Shown here in pieces: positions 9,102-16,537 of a stretch of 64,000 nt of DNA. Made by a program: the position numbers and the translations under genes. Source of the stretch: Cupriavidus necator A5-1 (GTDB taxonomy: Bacteria; Pseudomonadota; Gammaproteobacteria; Burkholderiales; Burkholderiaceae); NCBI RefSeq assembly GCF_000744095.1, contig NZ_JQLI01000001.1, forward strand, positions 3,472,001 to 3,536,000. Reading direction: 5' to 3'. The notes under the pieces were generated by a model, which saw nothing but the letters and a program-made list of their open reading frames with translations, ran no database searches and was not told the DNA's origin. Position 1 is the first letter of the stretch; every line of letters starts with the position of its first letter.

Positions 9102-9919
9102 CCGCTCACCCGCGCGATCCGCAGGCGCTGCGCCGGGCGAATGGCCTGGTCGTTGCGCTGCTTCTGCTGTGGCCCTTGCTGAGGCTTTCCCAGTTCAGTC
9201 CATCGGCGCTGTTCGAGGCCGGAAACCTGACGGTGATGGGGCGCTTTTTGCGCAACTTTCTGCCCCCTGAGGTTTCGGCCGAGTTTCTCGGCTACGTGGT
9301 CAAGGCCACGCTGGAGACACTGGCGATCGCCACTGCGGGAATTGCCCTCGCCTTCGCCGTTGCCACGCCGCTGGCCGTAGCGATGACGAACAGCCTGTCG
9401 ATCTCCCGCATCGGACCTGGTCCCGCCCGCAAGCCGCGCATGGCATTGCGCGTCGGCGTGCGCGCCCTTGTGCTCCTTCTGCGCGGGGTGCCCGAACTGG
9501 TCTGGGCCCTGCTCTTCGTGCGCGCGCTGGGGCTGGGGCCAGCGGCCGGCGTGTTGGCACTTGCCATCACCTATGGCGGCATGCTGGCGAAGGTCTATGC
9601 GGAAATCCTCGAGTCCAGCGACCGGCGCGCGGTGGACGCGCTCCTCGCCGGCGGCAGCGGGCGCGTGGTGGCGCTGCTCTACGGGCTGCTGCCGAACGCG
9701 GCGCAGGAGCTGGTTTCCTACACGGTCTATCGCTGGGAGTGCGCGATCCGGGCTTCGGTGGTGATGGGCTTCGTCGGCGCCGGTGGGCTCGGCCAATTGA
9801 TGGACCAGGCGATGAAACTGCTCAATGGCGGTGAAGCCGCGACCATCCTGCTTGTCTTCCTGCTGCTGGTCCTGCTGGCGGACGCAATCAGCGCCCGGCT
9901 GCGCAAACTGCTGGCGTAA
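9098..9919 (+). CDS. ABC transporter permease 1, PhnE-like, of the putative selenium importer
   Basis: 273 residues from ATG 9098, which overlaps the ATPase stop as ATGA; an ATG at 9092 is also possible. Inner-membrane protein with about six hydrophobic segments. The binding-protein-dependent permease signature (EAA-like loop) is seen around [20 protein letters not shown], followed by the PhnE-typical [22 protein letters not shown]. The frame is open further upstream to 8702, but that part is antisense or shifted relative to the ATPase gene and has no coding character of its own. Two separate PhnE-type permeases in tandem probably form a heterodimeric channel. Confidence 0.85.
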   Translation: MTAHPRDPQALRRANGLVVALLLLWPLLRLSQFSPSALFEAGNLTVMGRFLRNFLPPEVSAEFLGYVVKATLETLAIATAGIALAFAVATPLAVAMTNSLSISRIGPGPARKPRMALRVGVRALVLLLRGVPELVWALLFVRALGLGPAAGVLALAITYGGMLAKVYAEILESSDRRAVDALLAGGSGRVVALLYGLLPNAAQELVSYTVYRWECAIRASVVMGFVGAGGLGQLMDQAMKLLNGGEAATILLVFLLLVLLADAISARLRKLLA

Positions 9920-9922
9920 ATC

Positions 9923-10720
9923 ATGGCGAACAAGACCAAGGCCGCCCAGCTCTGCTTGAGCTGCCTGTTCACCCTGATCGCCGTAGTGCTGGTGGTGTCG
10001 GCCAGTTTCGCTTATCTCTCGCTCAATCTTGGCCGGCTTCTCTCCATGGACGCGGCCGGCGAGATGCTGCGCTTCATGCAATCCTTCTTTCCCCCTGACC
10101 TGTCGGCTGGCCTTCTTGCCAGGACAGCCAGGGGTATGCTCGAAACGCTTGCAATGTCTGCCGTTGGCACCTTGTGCGCGGCGGTCCTTGGCCTGGGCCT
10201 GGCGTTACCTGCCTCCGGCCGTCATGGCGCTGCGCTCAAGGCGCTGTCGCGGCTGGTGCTGAACCTGTTGCGCTCGGTGCCCGAGCTGGTGTGGGCGGTC
10301 CTCACCGTGCTGGCCGTGGGCCTCGGACCATTCGCCGGCACCCTTGCCCTGGCCTTGCACACCGCCGGCGTGCTTGGCCGCCTGTTCGCCGAAGCACTGG
10401 AGAATGCGCCGGCGGCGCCGGCACAGGCGCTGCTGGCAACCGGGGCGCCCCCCGCCCTGGCCTTCCTGTATGGCACGCTCCCCTGTGTCCAACCGCAGTT
10501 CCTCGCCTACACCCTGTATCGATGGGAGACAAATATCCGCATGGCGGCGATCCTGGGCTTCGTCGGCGCTGGCGGGCTTGGGCAGATGCTGTACTTCGAG
10601 CTCTCCCTCTTTCATCTGGCGCAGGCCTGCACGGTCATCATCGCCATGCTCGTCCTCGCGGCACTGGTCGACGCCGCGAGCGCATTCATGCGCCGCGATC
10701 GGGTCATGATTCACGCCTGA
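9923..10720 (+). CDS. ABC transporter permease 2, PhnE-like, of the putative selenium importer
   Basis: 265-residue inner-membrane permease, paralogous to the preceding gene and starting three bases after its stop codon. It has about six hydrophobic segments, an EAA-like loop (QALLATGAPPALAFLYGTLP) and the same [23 protein letters not shown] block as its partner. It is the last gene of the senB-importer run. The convergent response regulator ends 50 bp further on, and no obvious terminator hairpin was seen between them. Confidence 0.85.
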   Translation: MANKTKAAQLCLSCLFTLIAVVLVVSASFAYLSLNLGRLLSMDAAGEMLRFMQSFFPPDLSAGLLARTARGMLETLAMSAVGTLCAAVLGLGLALPASGRHGAALKALSRLVLNLLRSVPELVWAVLTVLAVGLGPFAGTLALALHTAGVLGRLFAEALENAPAAPAQALLATGAPPALAFLYGTLPCVQPQFLAYTLYRWETNIRMAAILGFVGAGGLGQMLYFELSLFHLAQACTVIIAMLVLAALVDAASAFMRRDRVMIHA

Positions 10721-10770
10721 CCCTGGTGCCCGGCAGAAAGTCTCCAGGACATTGCCTATCCGGTAGACCC

Positions 10771-11436
10771 CTATTGGCTCTCGATCCACTGAATGGCGAA
10801 GCGCATCAGTTCCTTGCCGTTACAAATATCCAGCTTTTCCTTGATATTGGCCTGATGTGCCTCGATGGTCTTGATGCTCCGATTCAGTTTCCCGGCGATC
10901 TCGCGGGTGCTGAAGCCGAGTCCGATCAGGTGCAGGACCTCGAATTCCCGTTCCGAAAGGCTCGCGATCGAGCCCGTCGGGATTTGCTTGGGAACCGTCA
11001 GAGCCCGCGCCAACCTCTCATGCATGGCGGCGCTCAGGTAAACATTACCTGCCAGCACCTCGCGGATGGCGTTCAAAATATGCTCCGTGGCCTCGAGTTT
11101 CATCAGATACCCGTTTGCGCCTGCCCGCAGTGCGCGTTCGGCAAACAGGGTTTCGTCATGCATGCTGAGGACGAGGATTGCCAGCTTCGGATAATGTTGC
11201 CGGAGCGTCTTGACAAGATCCAGGCCGGAGTTCGAGTGCAGGCTGAGGTCCACAATGGCCAGGTCAGGCTGGCACGCCACCGCCGCCATGGCTTCTTCGG
11301 CACTGGCGGCCGCACAGCAGACGTGCAGATCCTCATGCATATTCAGCAAGTGGGCTAACCCCTCCCGGATGATGGGGTGGTCATCCACGATCAGGATCTG
11401 GGTCGCGCGGCCCAGGCTAGATGGCTTCCCTTTCAT
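10771..11436 (-). CDS. NarL/FixJ-type two-component response regulator
   Basis: 221 residues. The receiver domain begins ILIVDDHPIIREGL (acidic pocket DD), has phospho-acceptor Asp in LAIVDLSLHS and conserved Lys in GYLMKLEA. The C-terminal LuxR-type helix-turn-helix reads LSEREFEVLHLIGLGFSTREIAGKLNRSIKTIEAH (split here only by reading). The ATG at 11436 lies inside the 3' end of the upstream kinase gene (20-bp overlap), so the two are coupled. The frame is open upstream to 11667, but that part is antisense-like sequence within the kinase frame and was excluded. It pairs with the MASE1 kinase; the signal is unknown. Confidence 0.85.
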   Translation of the reverse strand: MKGKPSSLGRATQILIVDDHPIIREGLAHLLNMHEDLHVCCAAASAEEAMAAVACQPDLAIVDLSLHSNSGLDLVKTLRQHYPKLAILVLSMHDETLFAERALRAGANGYLMKLEATEHILNAIREVLAGNVYLSAAMHERLARALTVPKQIPTGSIASLSEREFEVLHLIGLGFSTREIAGKLNRSIKTIEAHQANIKEKLDICNGKELMRFAIQWIESQ

Positions 11437-13123
11437 TCCCTGGACTCTCCGGTATCGGATAGCTGATGGCAACCGTGGTGCCACCCAAAGCATTGCGGGT
11501 GACCGTGCAAGAGCCGCCCAGGAGGCTCGCCCGGTGACGCAGGTTGTGAAGTCCCAGTCCCGAGGCACGCTCCATTTGTTCCGGGTCGACCCCCACCCCG
11601 TCGTCACTGATGGAAAGCCTCTGCATTCCACCTTCACGCTCCAGGTCGATCCAGATATGGCGGCCATGGCTATATTTCAGCGCGTTATTGACGGCTTCCT
11701 GTGCCGCACGGTAAAGGTTGATCTGCATCGGCGGATCCAGTACGTCCACATCTGACTCGATGCGCAGCGCGCAGTCAATGCCATTCAGCGAGCGGGTCGT
11801 CTGTGCCAGCCCTTGCAAGGCGACCGTAAGGCCACCAGGTTCCATGGCGACCGGGTCCAGCCCATGGGCAATCTTGCGAGTCATCTGGGACGCCTGCTTC
11901 ACCAGTTCGACGATGGTCGCCGCCTCCGCGGCGGCTGGATGGCTATGCCTCTGTAGTTCCTGATTCAAGGTGGTGCAGTAGAAGCCCAGACTGGTAAGGT
12001 GCTGCCCGAGTCCGTCATGCAGTTCCCGGCCGATGAGTCTTTGCTGCTGATCGCCGATTCGGATCAGTTCTGCTTCCAGCCGACGACGTCGCGCCATCTC
12101 CTGCTTCAGCTCCTTGTTTGCTCGTTCCAGGTCCTGGGTTCGCTCTTGCACGCGCCGCTCCAACTCGACGTGGGATGCGAGCAGGAGGCTATGGATGCGC
12201 TTCTCCTGGGCATGTGCCGCCACCAGCAGCAGTCCGGTGACTGCCACGACATTCGCGAAGGCGCACCATCTCACGAGGCTGTCCACCGGAGATTCGGCGG
12301 CAAAGGGACCGGTGCCGTTCGTGGTGCCCCAGATGGCCACGATTGAGACCAGCAAGGTTGAGAGGCAGGTGCCCAGGTGATCGAAGCGCAGAGCCGCCCA
12401 GATAGTGAACGGAAAAATCGCGAGGGCCGCCGGATAGTAGCCGTGCCCGGAAAGTTCGGTGGCGCCGAAGATGAGGTAACTCACCCAGAAGATCGCAACT
12501 GTCAGTCCGCACGCTTCCACGGTCTGCTTTGCGGAGCGGATCGGGTTCCGATGCGTGAGCAAGCTGAGCAGCGGCGGGGCCACCACGAGCACCCCCATCA
12601 TGTCACCGAGCCACCATTCGAGAAGGGCTGCGCCGTACTCGGTGACTGGCACCAGGCCCCCTCCAACGAGGGCGGTCGCACCAATCAGCGCACTCACTGC
12701 CGTGCTGACCGTCGCAGCAAGGATGATGAAGGCAATCACGTCCTTGATGCGATCCAGGGTGATCTGGAATCGGGCTACCCGCTTCAACAATATTGAAGCC
12801 GTCAAGGCTGCAGCCGTTGCGCCGAGGCCAATCACCGCAGCCACCGGTAGCGGCACGCCCACCGACATGTTGGCCAAAACGGAACCAATGGCAATGCCGG
12901 GGGCAACTGCGAAGCCCATCACGAGCAGCGCAACAAGGGCGATGCCGCTGGAAGGCCACACCAGGGACACTGCACCGCCAACTACCGCATAAGCCAGTCC
13001 CAACTTTGCACATGCGAAATACGCCAATGCGACCAATCCAGTGTGGATAAAGAGGCGGAGCTTCGAGTTTCGCGTAATGATTACCATTGCTCGCTTCAAA
13101 TCCTGGGACAGCCCCTGGCACAT
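11417..13123 (-). CDS. MASE1-domain sensor histidine kinase (HisKA_3 type)
   Basis: 568 residues. The N-terminal ~300 residues form a multi-helix MASE1-like integral membrane sensor (seven to eight hydrophobic segments, PSSGIALVALL loop typical of MASE1). A short coiled coil follows (ERRVQERTQDLERANKELKQ), then a HisKA_3 dimerisation/phosphoacceptor domain with His in ELHDGLGQHL and an HATPase domain (N-box EAVNNALKYS, G-box DDGVGVDPEQ). Such kinases pair with NarL-type regulators, here the overlapping downstream gene. Starts at codon 1 (13123) or at the Met 12 codons in; neither ribosome site is decisive. The MASE1 ligand is not known. Confidence 0.85.
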   Translation of the reverse strand: MCQGLSQDLKRAMVIITRNSKLRLFIHTGLVALAYFACAKLGLAYAVVGGAVSLVWPSSGIALVALLVMGFAVAPGIAIGSVLANMSVGVPLPVAAVIGLGATAAALTASILLKRVARFQITLDRIKDVIAFIILAATVSTAVSALIGATALVGGGLVPVTEYGAALLEWWLGDMMGVLVVAPPLLSLLTHRNPIRSAKQTVEACGLTVAIFWVSYLIFGATELSGHGYYPAALAIFPFTIWAALRFDHLGTCLSTLLVSIVAIWGTTNGTGPFAAESPVDSLVRWCAFANVVAVTGLLLVAAHAQEKRIHSLLLASHVELERRVQERTQDLERANKELKQEMARRRRLEAELIRIGDQQQRLIGRELHDGLGQHLTSLGFYCTTLNQELQRHSHPAAAEAATIVELVKQASQMTRKIAHGLDPVAMEPGGLTVALQGLAQTTRSLNGIDCALRIESDVDVLDPPMQINLYRAAQEAVNNALKYSHGRHIWIDLEREGGMQRLSISDDGVGVDPEQMERASGLGLHNLRHRASLLGGSCTVTRNALGGTTVAISYPIPESPGNEREAI

Positions 13124-13586
13124 CAGGTCTTTTTCTCGTTAGCCGCAATGACAATACTCTTGCGAAAGTTCGTATCCGACGCACCTGTGGCAAATCACGT
13201 ATTTGCACCGAATCCGTGCCAGACGAAGTGCTGCGAAACCATGGTGCCGCAAGACTACTATGAATCTACGTCAGAACTCCCCTGCGCGGTAAGCGTAGCC
13301 GGACGGATTCGATGCGCCATACCGTCCGGGTTCGACGCCAAATTCCATACGAGCGCTGTCGTGCCGGGTTTCGGGTCTTTGGCCAGAATCCGGGCTCGGC
13401 CCAAGAGGGCGAGTTCGCGCTTCCCTATCGAATAGGGCAATCCCCTAGCCTCTTTTCGGACCAACCCCTTATTCATGCGCTTGCCGTCAGGGCATACATT
13501 GAAGCGTACGAAGTTGCGGCGCACAAACTGGAGCGAAATGAATCCGCTTCGGGGTTCTTGAACCACCTGAATAGGAGGTGAAAAAA
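13124..13586. other. Intergenic region between divergent kinase and repeat-protein genes
   Basis: 463 bp without a convincing gene; several short frames lack ribosome sites and coding character. It contains the dyad listed at 13423-13437 and, just before the repeat-protein start, a strong AGGAGGTG ribosome site (13573-13580). A weak promoter-like TACATT lies near 13494. No RNA gene was recognised. Confidence 0.5.
13423..13437. promoter_or_regulatory. Dyad CCCTAT-N3-ATAGGG, candidate response-regulator site
   Basis: A perfect inverted repeat, CCCTATCGAATAGGG, in the divergent region between the kinase gene and the small exported repeat protein. NarL-family regulators bind inverted heptamer-like half-sites of this size, so the adjacent NarL-type regulator is the natural candidate. 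A further related half-site, CCCCTA, lies a few bases downstream. Binding is inference. Confidence 0.4.
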
Positions 13587-13805
13587 ATGGTAAAGACAGT
13601 CTTATTGCTCGCTGCGGCGGGTGCGGCGCTTAGCGCCGGGGTGGCCTATGCCGGCATCGGCGCGCGAGATGTCTACACCGACGGCGCTAGCGTGATGGGG
13701 CCGCGAGATCCTTATACCGATGGAGGGAAGGCCACAAAGTTTGACGTCTATTCAGATGGGGCGAGAGTCACGGACAGGCGAGACGGGTTCACCGATGGCG
13801 CGTGA
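13587..13805 (+). CDS. Small exported repeat protein (YTDGA-type repeats)
   Basis: 72 residues from ATG 13587, chosen because AGGAGGTG sits six bases upstream; a GTG at 13578 lies within that site. Signal peptide MVKTVLLLAAAGAALSAGVAYA is followed by a mature part of about 50 residues built of four imperfect repeats, RDVYTDGA, RDPYTDGG, FDVYSDGA and RDGFTDGA, spaced 13-14 residues apart. No cysteines, no lipobox. The aspartate/aromatic-rich repeats could bind cations or interact with envelope components, but I do not recognise a characterised family. It is transcribed divergently from the two-component pair and followed by a strong terminator, so it is a monocistronic unit likely made at high level. 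Confidence 0.8.
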   Translation: MVKTVLLLAAAGAALSAGVAYAGIGARDVYTDGASVMGPRDPYTDGGKATKFDVYSDGARVTDRRDGFTDGA

Positions 13806-13914
13806 ATCACCAACCGCGATGGACTGGTTGACGGCAGTATGTAAGCAACTACAGAAGCGTCCCCAATAGAACACAGTGGTTGGCGCTCAGCGTCCCCGGC
13901 CACAAACCAGCACT

Positions 13915-13946
13915 CCCCCGAGTAACAGCCTCGGGGGATTCTTTTT
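13915..13946 (+). terminator. Intrinsic terminator after the repeat-protein gene
   Basis: Perfect 8-bp stem CCCCCGAG (13915-13922) / CTCGGGGG (13930-13937) with a 7-nt loop, followed by ATTCTTTTT. Oriented on the plus strand about 110 bp after the stop codon of the small exported protein. Confidence 0.8.
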
Positions 13947-14032
13947 GCAGCGACCTCCCTGCCGGAGAAAGTTGCAGAACTGAAACAGATAATGCAGAGA
14001 GCCCAGCCATTTGCGCGAAGGCGGCTCTTCCT

Positions 14033-14608
14033 TCAAAGCCAGGGCGCTTCCTCGAATTGGCGGGGGTGCCTCCGGAAAGCCTTGAACAGCCAAACCATCA
14101 GGACAGCTGCGGCAAGTGCCATCATGGCCAAGCCGGCCGACTCCTGCTGATTGGAAAGATAGACACTACAGAGCTGGTCAGGCGTCGAGTGGTATAGCAT
14201 GCCCGCGACAAATGTCATCCACGCCCAGTTAAGCACAAAGAACGCCTGCACGATGATGCCGGCACTACGCCAAGATAGCCCGGCAAGCACTCCGGCCAGG
14301 ACCATACTGACGACCTCGCCCATGCCCGCACTCGGACTGAGGACCGCACTGTCTAATGCCACGGGTAGCATCCAATAGCCCAGAATCAACGCTGAGGCGG
14401 TAAGACCGGGAATCCCGAAGGCATTCCAGCGCACCAACGCATGGCGCATTGGTGCCCGGCACAGGACTGCGGCATGAAACCCGACTGCAAACAATATTGG
14501 TAACTCTATCGCCATGTGCCGCGCCATCGACGCTTCCAGCCATGGGCGCAGTAGTGCTGCGGCGCTGAGCAACATGCCGGGCAACCACAGCAGAAGCCGG
14601 GCATGCAT
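14033..14608 (-). CDS. Integral membrane protein of the oxidase operon
   Basis: 191 residues from ATG 14608, seven bases after the SCO gene stop, with AAGGGG upstream. It has five or six hydrophobic segments, a His-containing N-terminal region (ARHMAIELPILFAVGFHAAVL), and a basic C-terminus (FKAFRRHPRQFEEAPWL). As the last gene of an operon with subunits I and II, cytochrome c and SCO, it is probably a membrane assembly or accessory factor for this oxidase; the layout and His placement are reminiscent of CtaG-like proteins, but I cannot assign it firmly. The frame extending to 14893 overlaps the SCO gene and is not used. Confidence 0.65.
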   Translation of the reverse strand: MHARLLLWLPGMLLSAAALLRPWLEASMARHMAIELPILFAVGFHAAVLCRAPMRHALVRWNAFGIPGLTASALILGYWMLPVALDSAVLSPSAGMGEVVSMVLAGVLAGLSWRSAGIIVQAFFVLNWAWMTFVAGMLYHSTPDQLCSVYLSNQQESAGLAMMALAAAVLMVWLFKAFRRHPRQFEEAPWL

Positions 14609-14615
14609 AGCGCGG

Positions 14616-15263
14616 TCACCCCTTGAGTGCGGAGGCAATCTCGGCCAGGACGAGATCCGGTCGGGCAACATCGTAGGCACGGACAAGGTGTCCGCTCGCA
14701 TCCACCAGGAATAGCGCAGTATTGTGGGAGTAACCTCCAAGTCCGTCGGGCAGGACAACGATGCCAAACTCACGCAACGCTGCCTTGATGTCGGCGGGAT
14801 CCGTGACCGTGGCAAAGCGCCAATCCGGGGCATTGGCCTGCATTCTGCGCGCGGCAGCGGCCAGCACAGCCTGCGTGTCCCGCCTTGGATCAAAGCTCAG
14901 CGTGAGGAGCCTGACCTGGTCATCAAGCCCTCTTGCCTTCAGTTGCTGTTGCAGGTAGGAGAACTCGGCCAGCGTCGAGCGGCAGACAGTCTGGCACTCA
15001 ATGTATACCCACAGGACAAGCGTGAGCTGTCGGCCTCCCCTGTCGAGCGCTGATAAGCTGAAGGTTGAGCCGTCCTGGTCGACCAGCTGCACGGGAGGCA
15101 AGTCCCGCGGTGCGCGGGCGATCTCGATTCGGCGAAGTCCGTCACTGGTGACAGCCGAAAAACCAGCCGTCGTCGCCCAGTACGCAGCGATACCCAGAAC
15201 AATCACCGCGAGCAGCGCGACGATCGTTCCTGACAACCCGGGCTTCGAGACCGCCTGGTTCAC
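14616..15263 (-). CDS. SCO1/SenC/PrrC-family copper chaperone
   Basis: 215-residue thioredoxin-fold protein with one N-terminal membrane anchor (TIVALLAVIVLGIAAYW). The copper-binding CX3C motif is in YIECQTVCRS near residue 87, and the conserved distal His is in GGYSHNTALFLVDASG near 180. SCO proteins deliver copper to the CuA or CuB centre of heme-copper oxidases. The start overlaps the stop of the cytochrome c gene (ATGA). The oxidase here has no CuA-type subunit II, so a role in CuB loading or redox maintenance is more likely. Not related to the selenoneine gene senC despite the family name. Confidence 0.85.
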   Translation of the reverse strand: MNQAVSKPGLSGTIVALLAVIVLGIAAYWATTAGFSAVTSDGLRRIEIARAPRDLPPVQLVDQDGSTFSLSALDRGGRQLTLVLWVYIECQTVCRSTLAEFSYLQQQLKARGLDDQVRLLTLSFDPRRDTQAVLAAAARRMQANAPDWRFATVTDPADIKAALREFGIVVLPDGLGGYSHNTALFLVDASGHLVRAYDVARPDLVLAEIASALKG

Positions 15264-15874
15264 CTGGCCTCACCCTGCCCGCCTTTACTGGCGACGAAGG
15301 CGCGTAGCCCGGCCGCCCCGTTCCATGGGGCCTTCTGGTCAGCCGATAGCTGCCGCGCAGCAGCCAACGCATCTGGTTCGACCGGCGGAGCGCTATTGCC
15401 CCAGTTAGACCGGACGTAGCTCAGGACCGCAACGAGCTCATTATCCGAGAGTTGCGCACCGAACGCCGGCATCGAGCCGCTATAGGTCTTGCCCAGGACT
15501 TCAATTTCACCGGTCATCCCGTGCAGGACGAGCTGTACCAACGGCCCGGGGTCACCGGTGACCCATGGCGAGCCTGCCAGCGGCGGAAAGACACCGGGCA
15601 GGCCCTGCCCGTTTGCCTGGTGGCAGGCCTGGCAGTTGGCAGCAAACACCTGTGCGCCATCAGCACGACCAGTGGACTTGCCTCCAGTTCCGACGAGTGC
15701 CGACGCAGGCCGCTGGTCACCTAACGCGCTGCTCTCATCAGGACGAGCGATGAGAATATAGCCGACAGCCCACAAGACCATGCCGCAGACCAGGCCCAAT
15801 ACCACGCGTGGCACCGGATTGTATTGCTCATGCGGATCGGAATGCTCGCCGCGGCGGATATCTTCAGACGTCAT
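15260..15874 (-). CDS. Membrane-anchored monoheme cytochrome c
   Basis: 204 residues with an N-terminal transmembrane anchor (VVLGLVCGMVLWAVGYILIA) and one class I cytochrome c domain: heme motif CQACH near residue 82, GVFPPLAGSPWV following it, and the axial Met in YSGSMPAFGAQLSD near 134. It faces the periplasm and probably feeds electrons to the adjacent cbb3-like oxidase, a role like that of CcoP but with one heme only. Thirteen bases separate it from the subunit II gene. Confidence 0.85.
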   Translation of the reverse strand: MTSEDIRRGEHSDPHEQYNPVPRVVLGLVCGMVLWAVGYILIARPDESSALGDQRPASALVGTGGKSTGRADGAQVFAANCQACHQANGQGLPGVFPPLAGSPWVTGDPGPLVQLVLHGMTGEIEVLGKTYSGSMPAFGAQLSDNELVAVLSYVRSNWGNSAPPVEPDALAAARQLSADQKAPWNGAAGLRAFVASKGGQGEAR

Positions 15875-15887
15875 TGCATAACCTCTT

Positions 15888-16535
15888 TCACTTCGCGTGC
15901 TCCGAACTGGCCGCAGGGGGCTTTATCCTGGTTGCGTTCGCAGCATCTTCCGGCGTGAGCACAGCGTATGTGTGGTTCAGGGATTGCAGATAGGCAACCA
16001 GGTCCATCGCCTCAGGACGGGCGACCACCACCTTGTCATATGGCGCAACGCCCGGCGGCAAGGACACCACGCGCTCACCCTTCGCGACCGCAGACTCGTC
16101 CTTGACCTCGAACAGGAAGCGATAGGCCGGCATGATGCTTTCCGGCACATACGCCCTCGGCTGAAACAAATGCCCGAGATGCCAGTCGGCGCTGGGCTGC
16201 CTGGCGCCAATGTTGAACAGGTCAGGCCCCGTACGCATTGTTCCAAGGAGCGGGGGATCGTCGTAGTGATAGTCTGCCGCTACGGAGGGGCGCCCCCAGC
16301 CTCGCCTGGCATCAGCGCGGCCGGCGCCAGTGCTGCTGGGCTGCTGCGTATGGCAGGCGATGCAGCCGTTCGCCATATAGACTTCCCTGCCACGCAGTTC
16401 GGCGCTGGTATATGGCTTCAGGTCCTTAGGAGCAGGCACATCCTTCAGTTGCAGGAACGGCGTGACCACCATCGCCGCGGTGGCGAGCGACAGCGTCACC
16501 ATTGCCCCGCCCACCAGTTTCAGTTCGTTTTCCAT
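15888..16535 (-). CDS. cbb3-type oxidase subunit II (CcoO/FixO-like monoheme cytochrome c)
   Basis: 215 residues from ATG 16535, two bases after the subunit I stop codon. One N-terminal membrane helix (LVGGAMVTLSLATAAMVV) and a periplasmic heme c domain with CIACH in YMANGCIACHTQQPSS near residue 58, plus the typical FixO blocks LLGTMRTGPDLFNIGAR and HLFQPRAYVPESIMPAYRFL (axial Met). CcoO passes electrons to subunit I. The longer frame open to 16796 overlaps subunit I and is not used. An acidic/alanine tail ends the protein. Confidence 0.88.
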   Translation of the reverse strand: MENELKLVGGAMVTLSLATAAMVVTPFLQLKDVPAPKDLKPYTSAELRGREVYMANGCIACHTQQPSSTGAGRADARRGWGRPSVAADYHYDDPPLLGTMRTGPDLFNIGARQPSADWHLGHLFQPRAYVPESIMPAYRFLFEVKDESAVAKGERVVSLPPGVAPYDKVVVARPEAMDLVAYLQSLNHTYAVLTPEDAANATRIKPPAASSEHAK

Positions 16536-16537
16536 AT

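Noticed and set aside
7387..10720. Phosphonate uptake and C-P lyase operon
   Set aside because: Transporter genes are PhnCDE-like, but no phnF-P genes or phosphonatase are present and the upstream genes are senA/senB, so a selenium role fits better.
14616..15263. Selenoneine gene senC
   Set aside because: The SCO1/SenC family name refers to a copper chaperone (CX3C thioredoxin fold), not to the selenophosphate synthetase of selenoneine synthesis.
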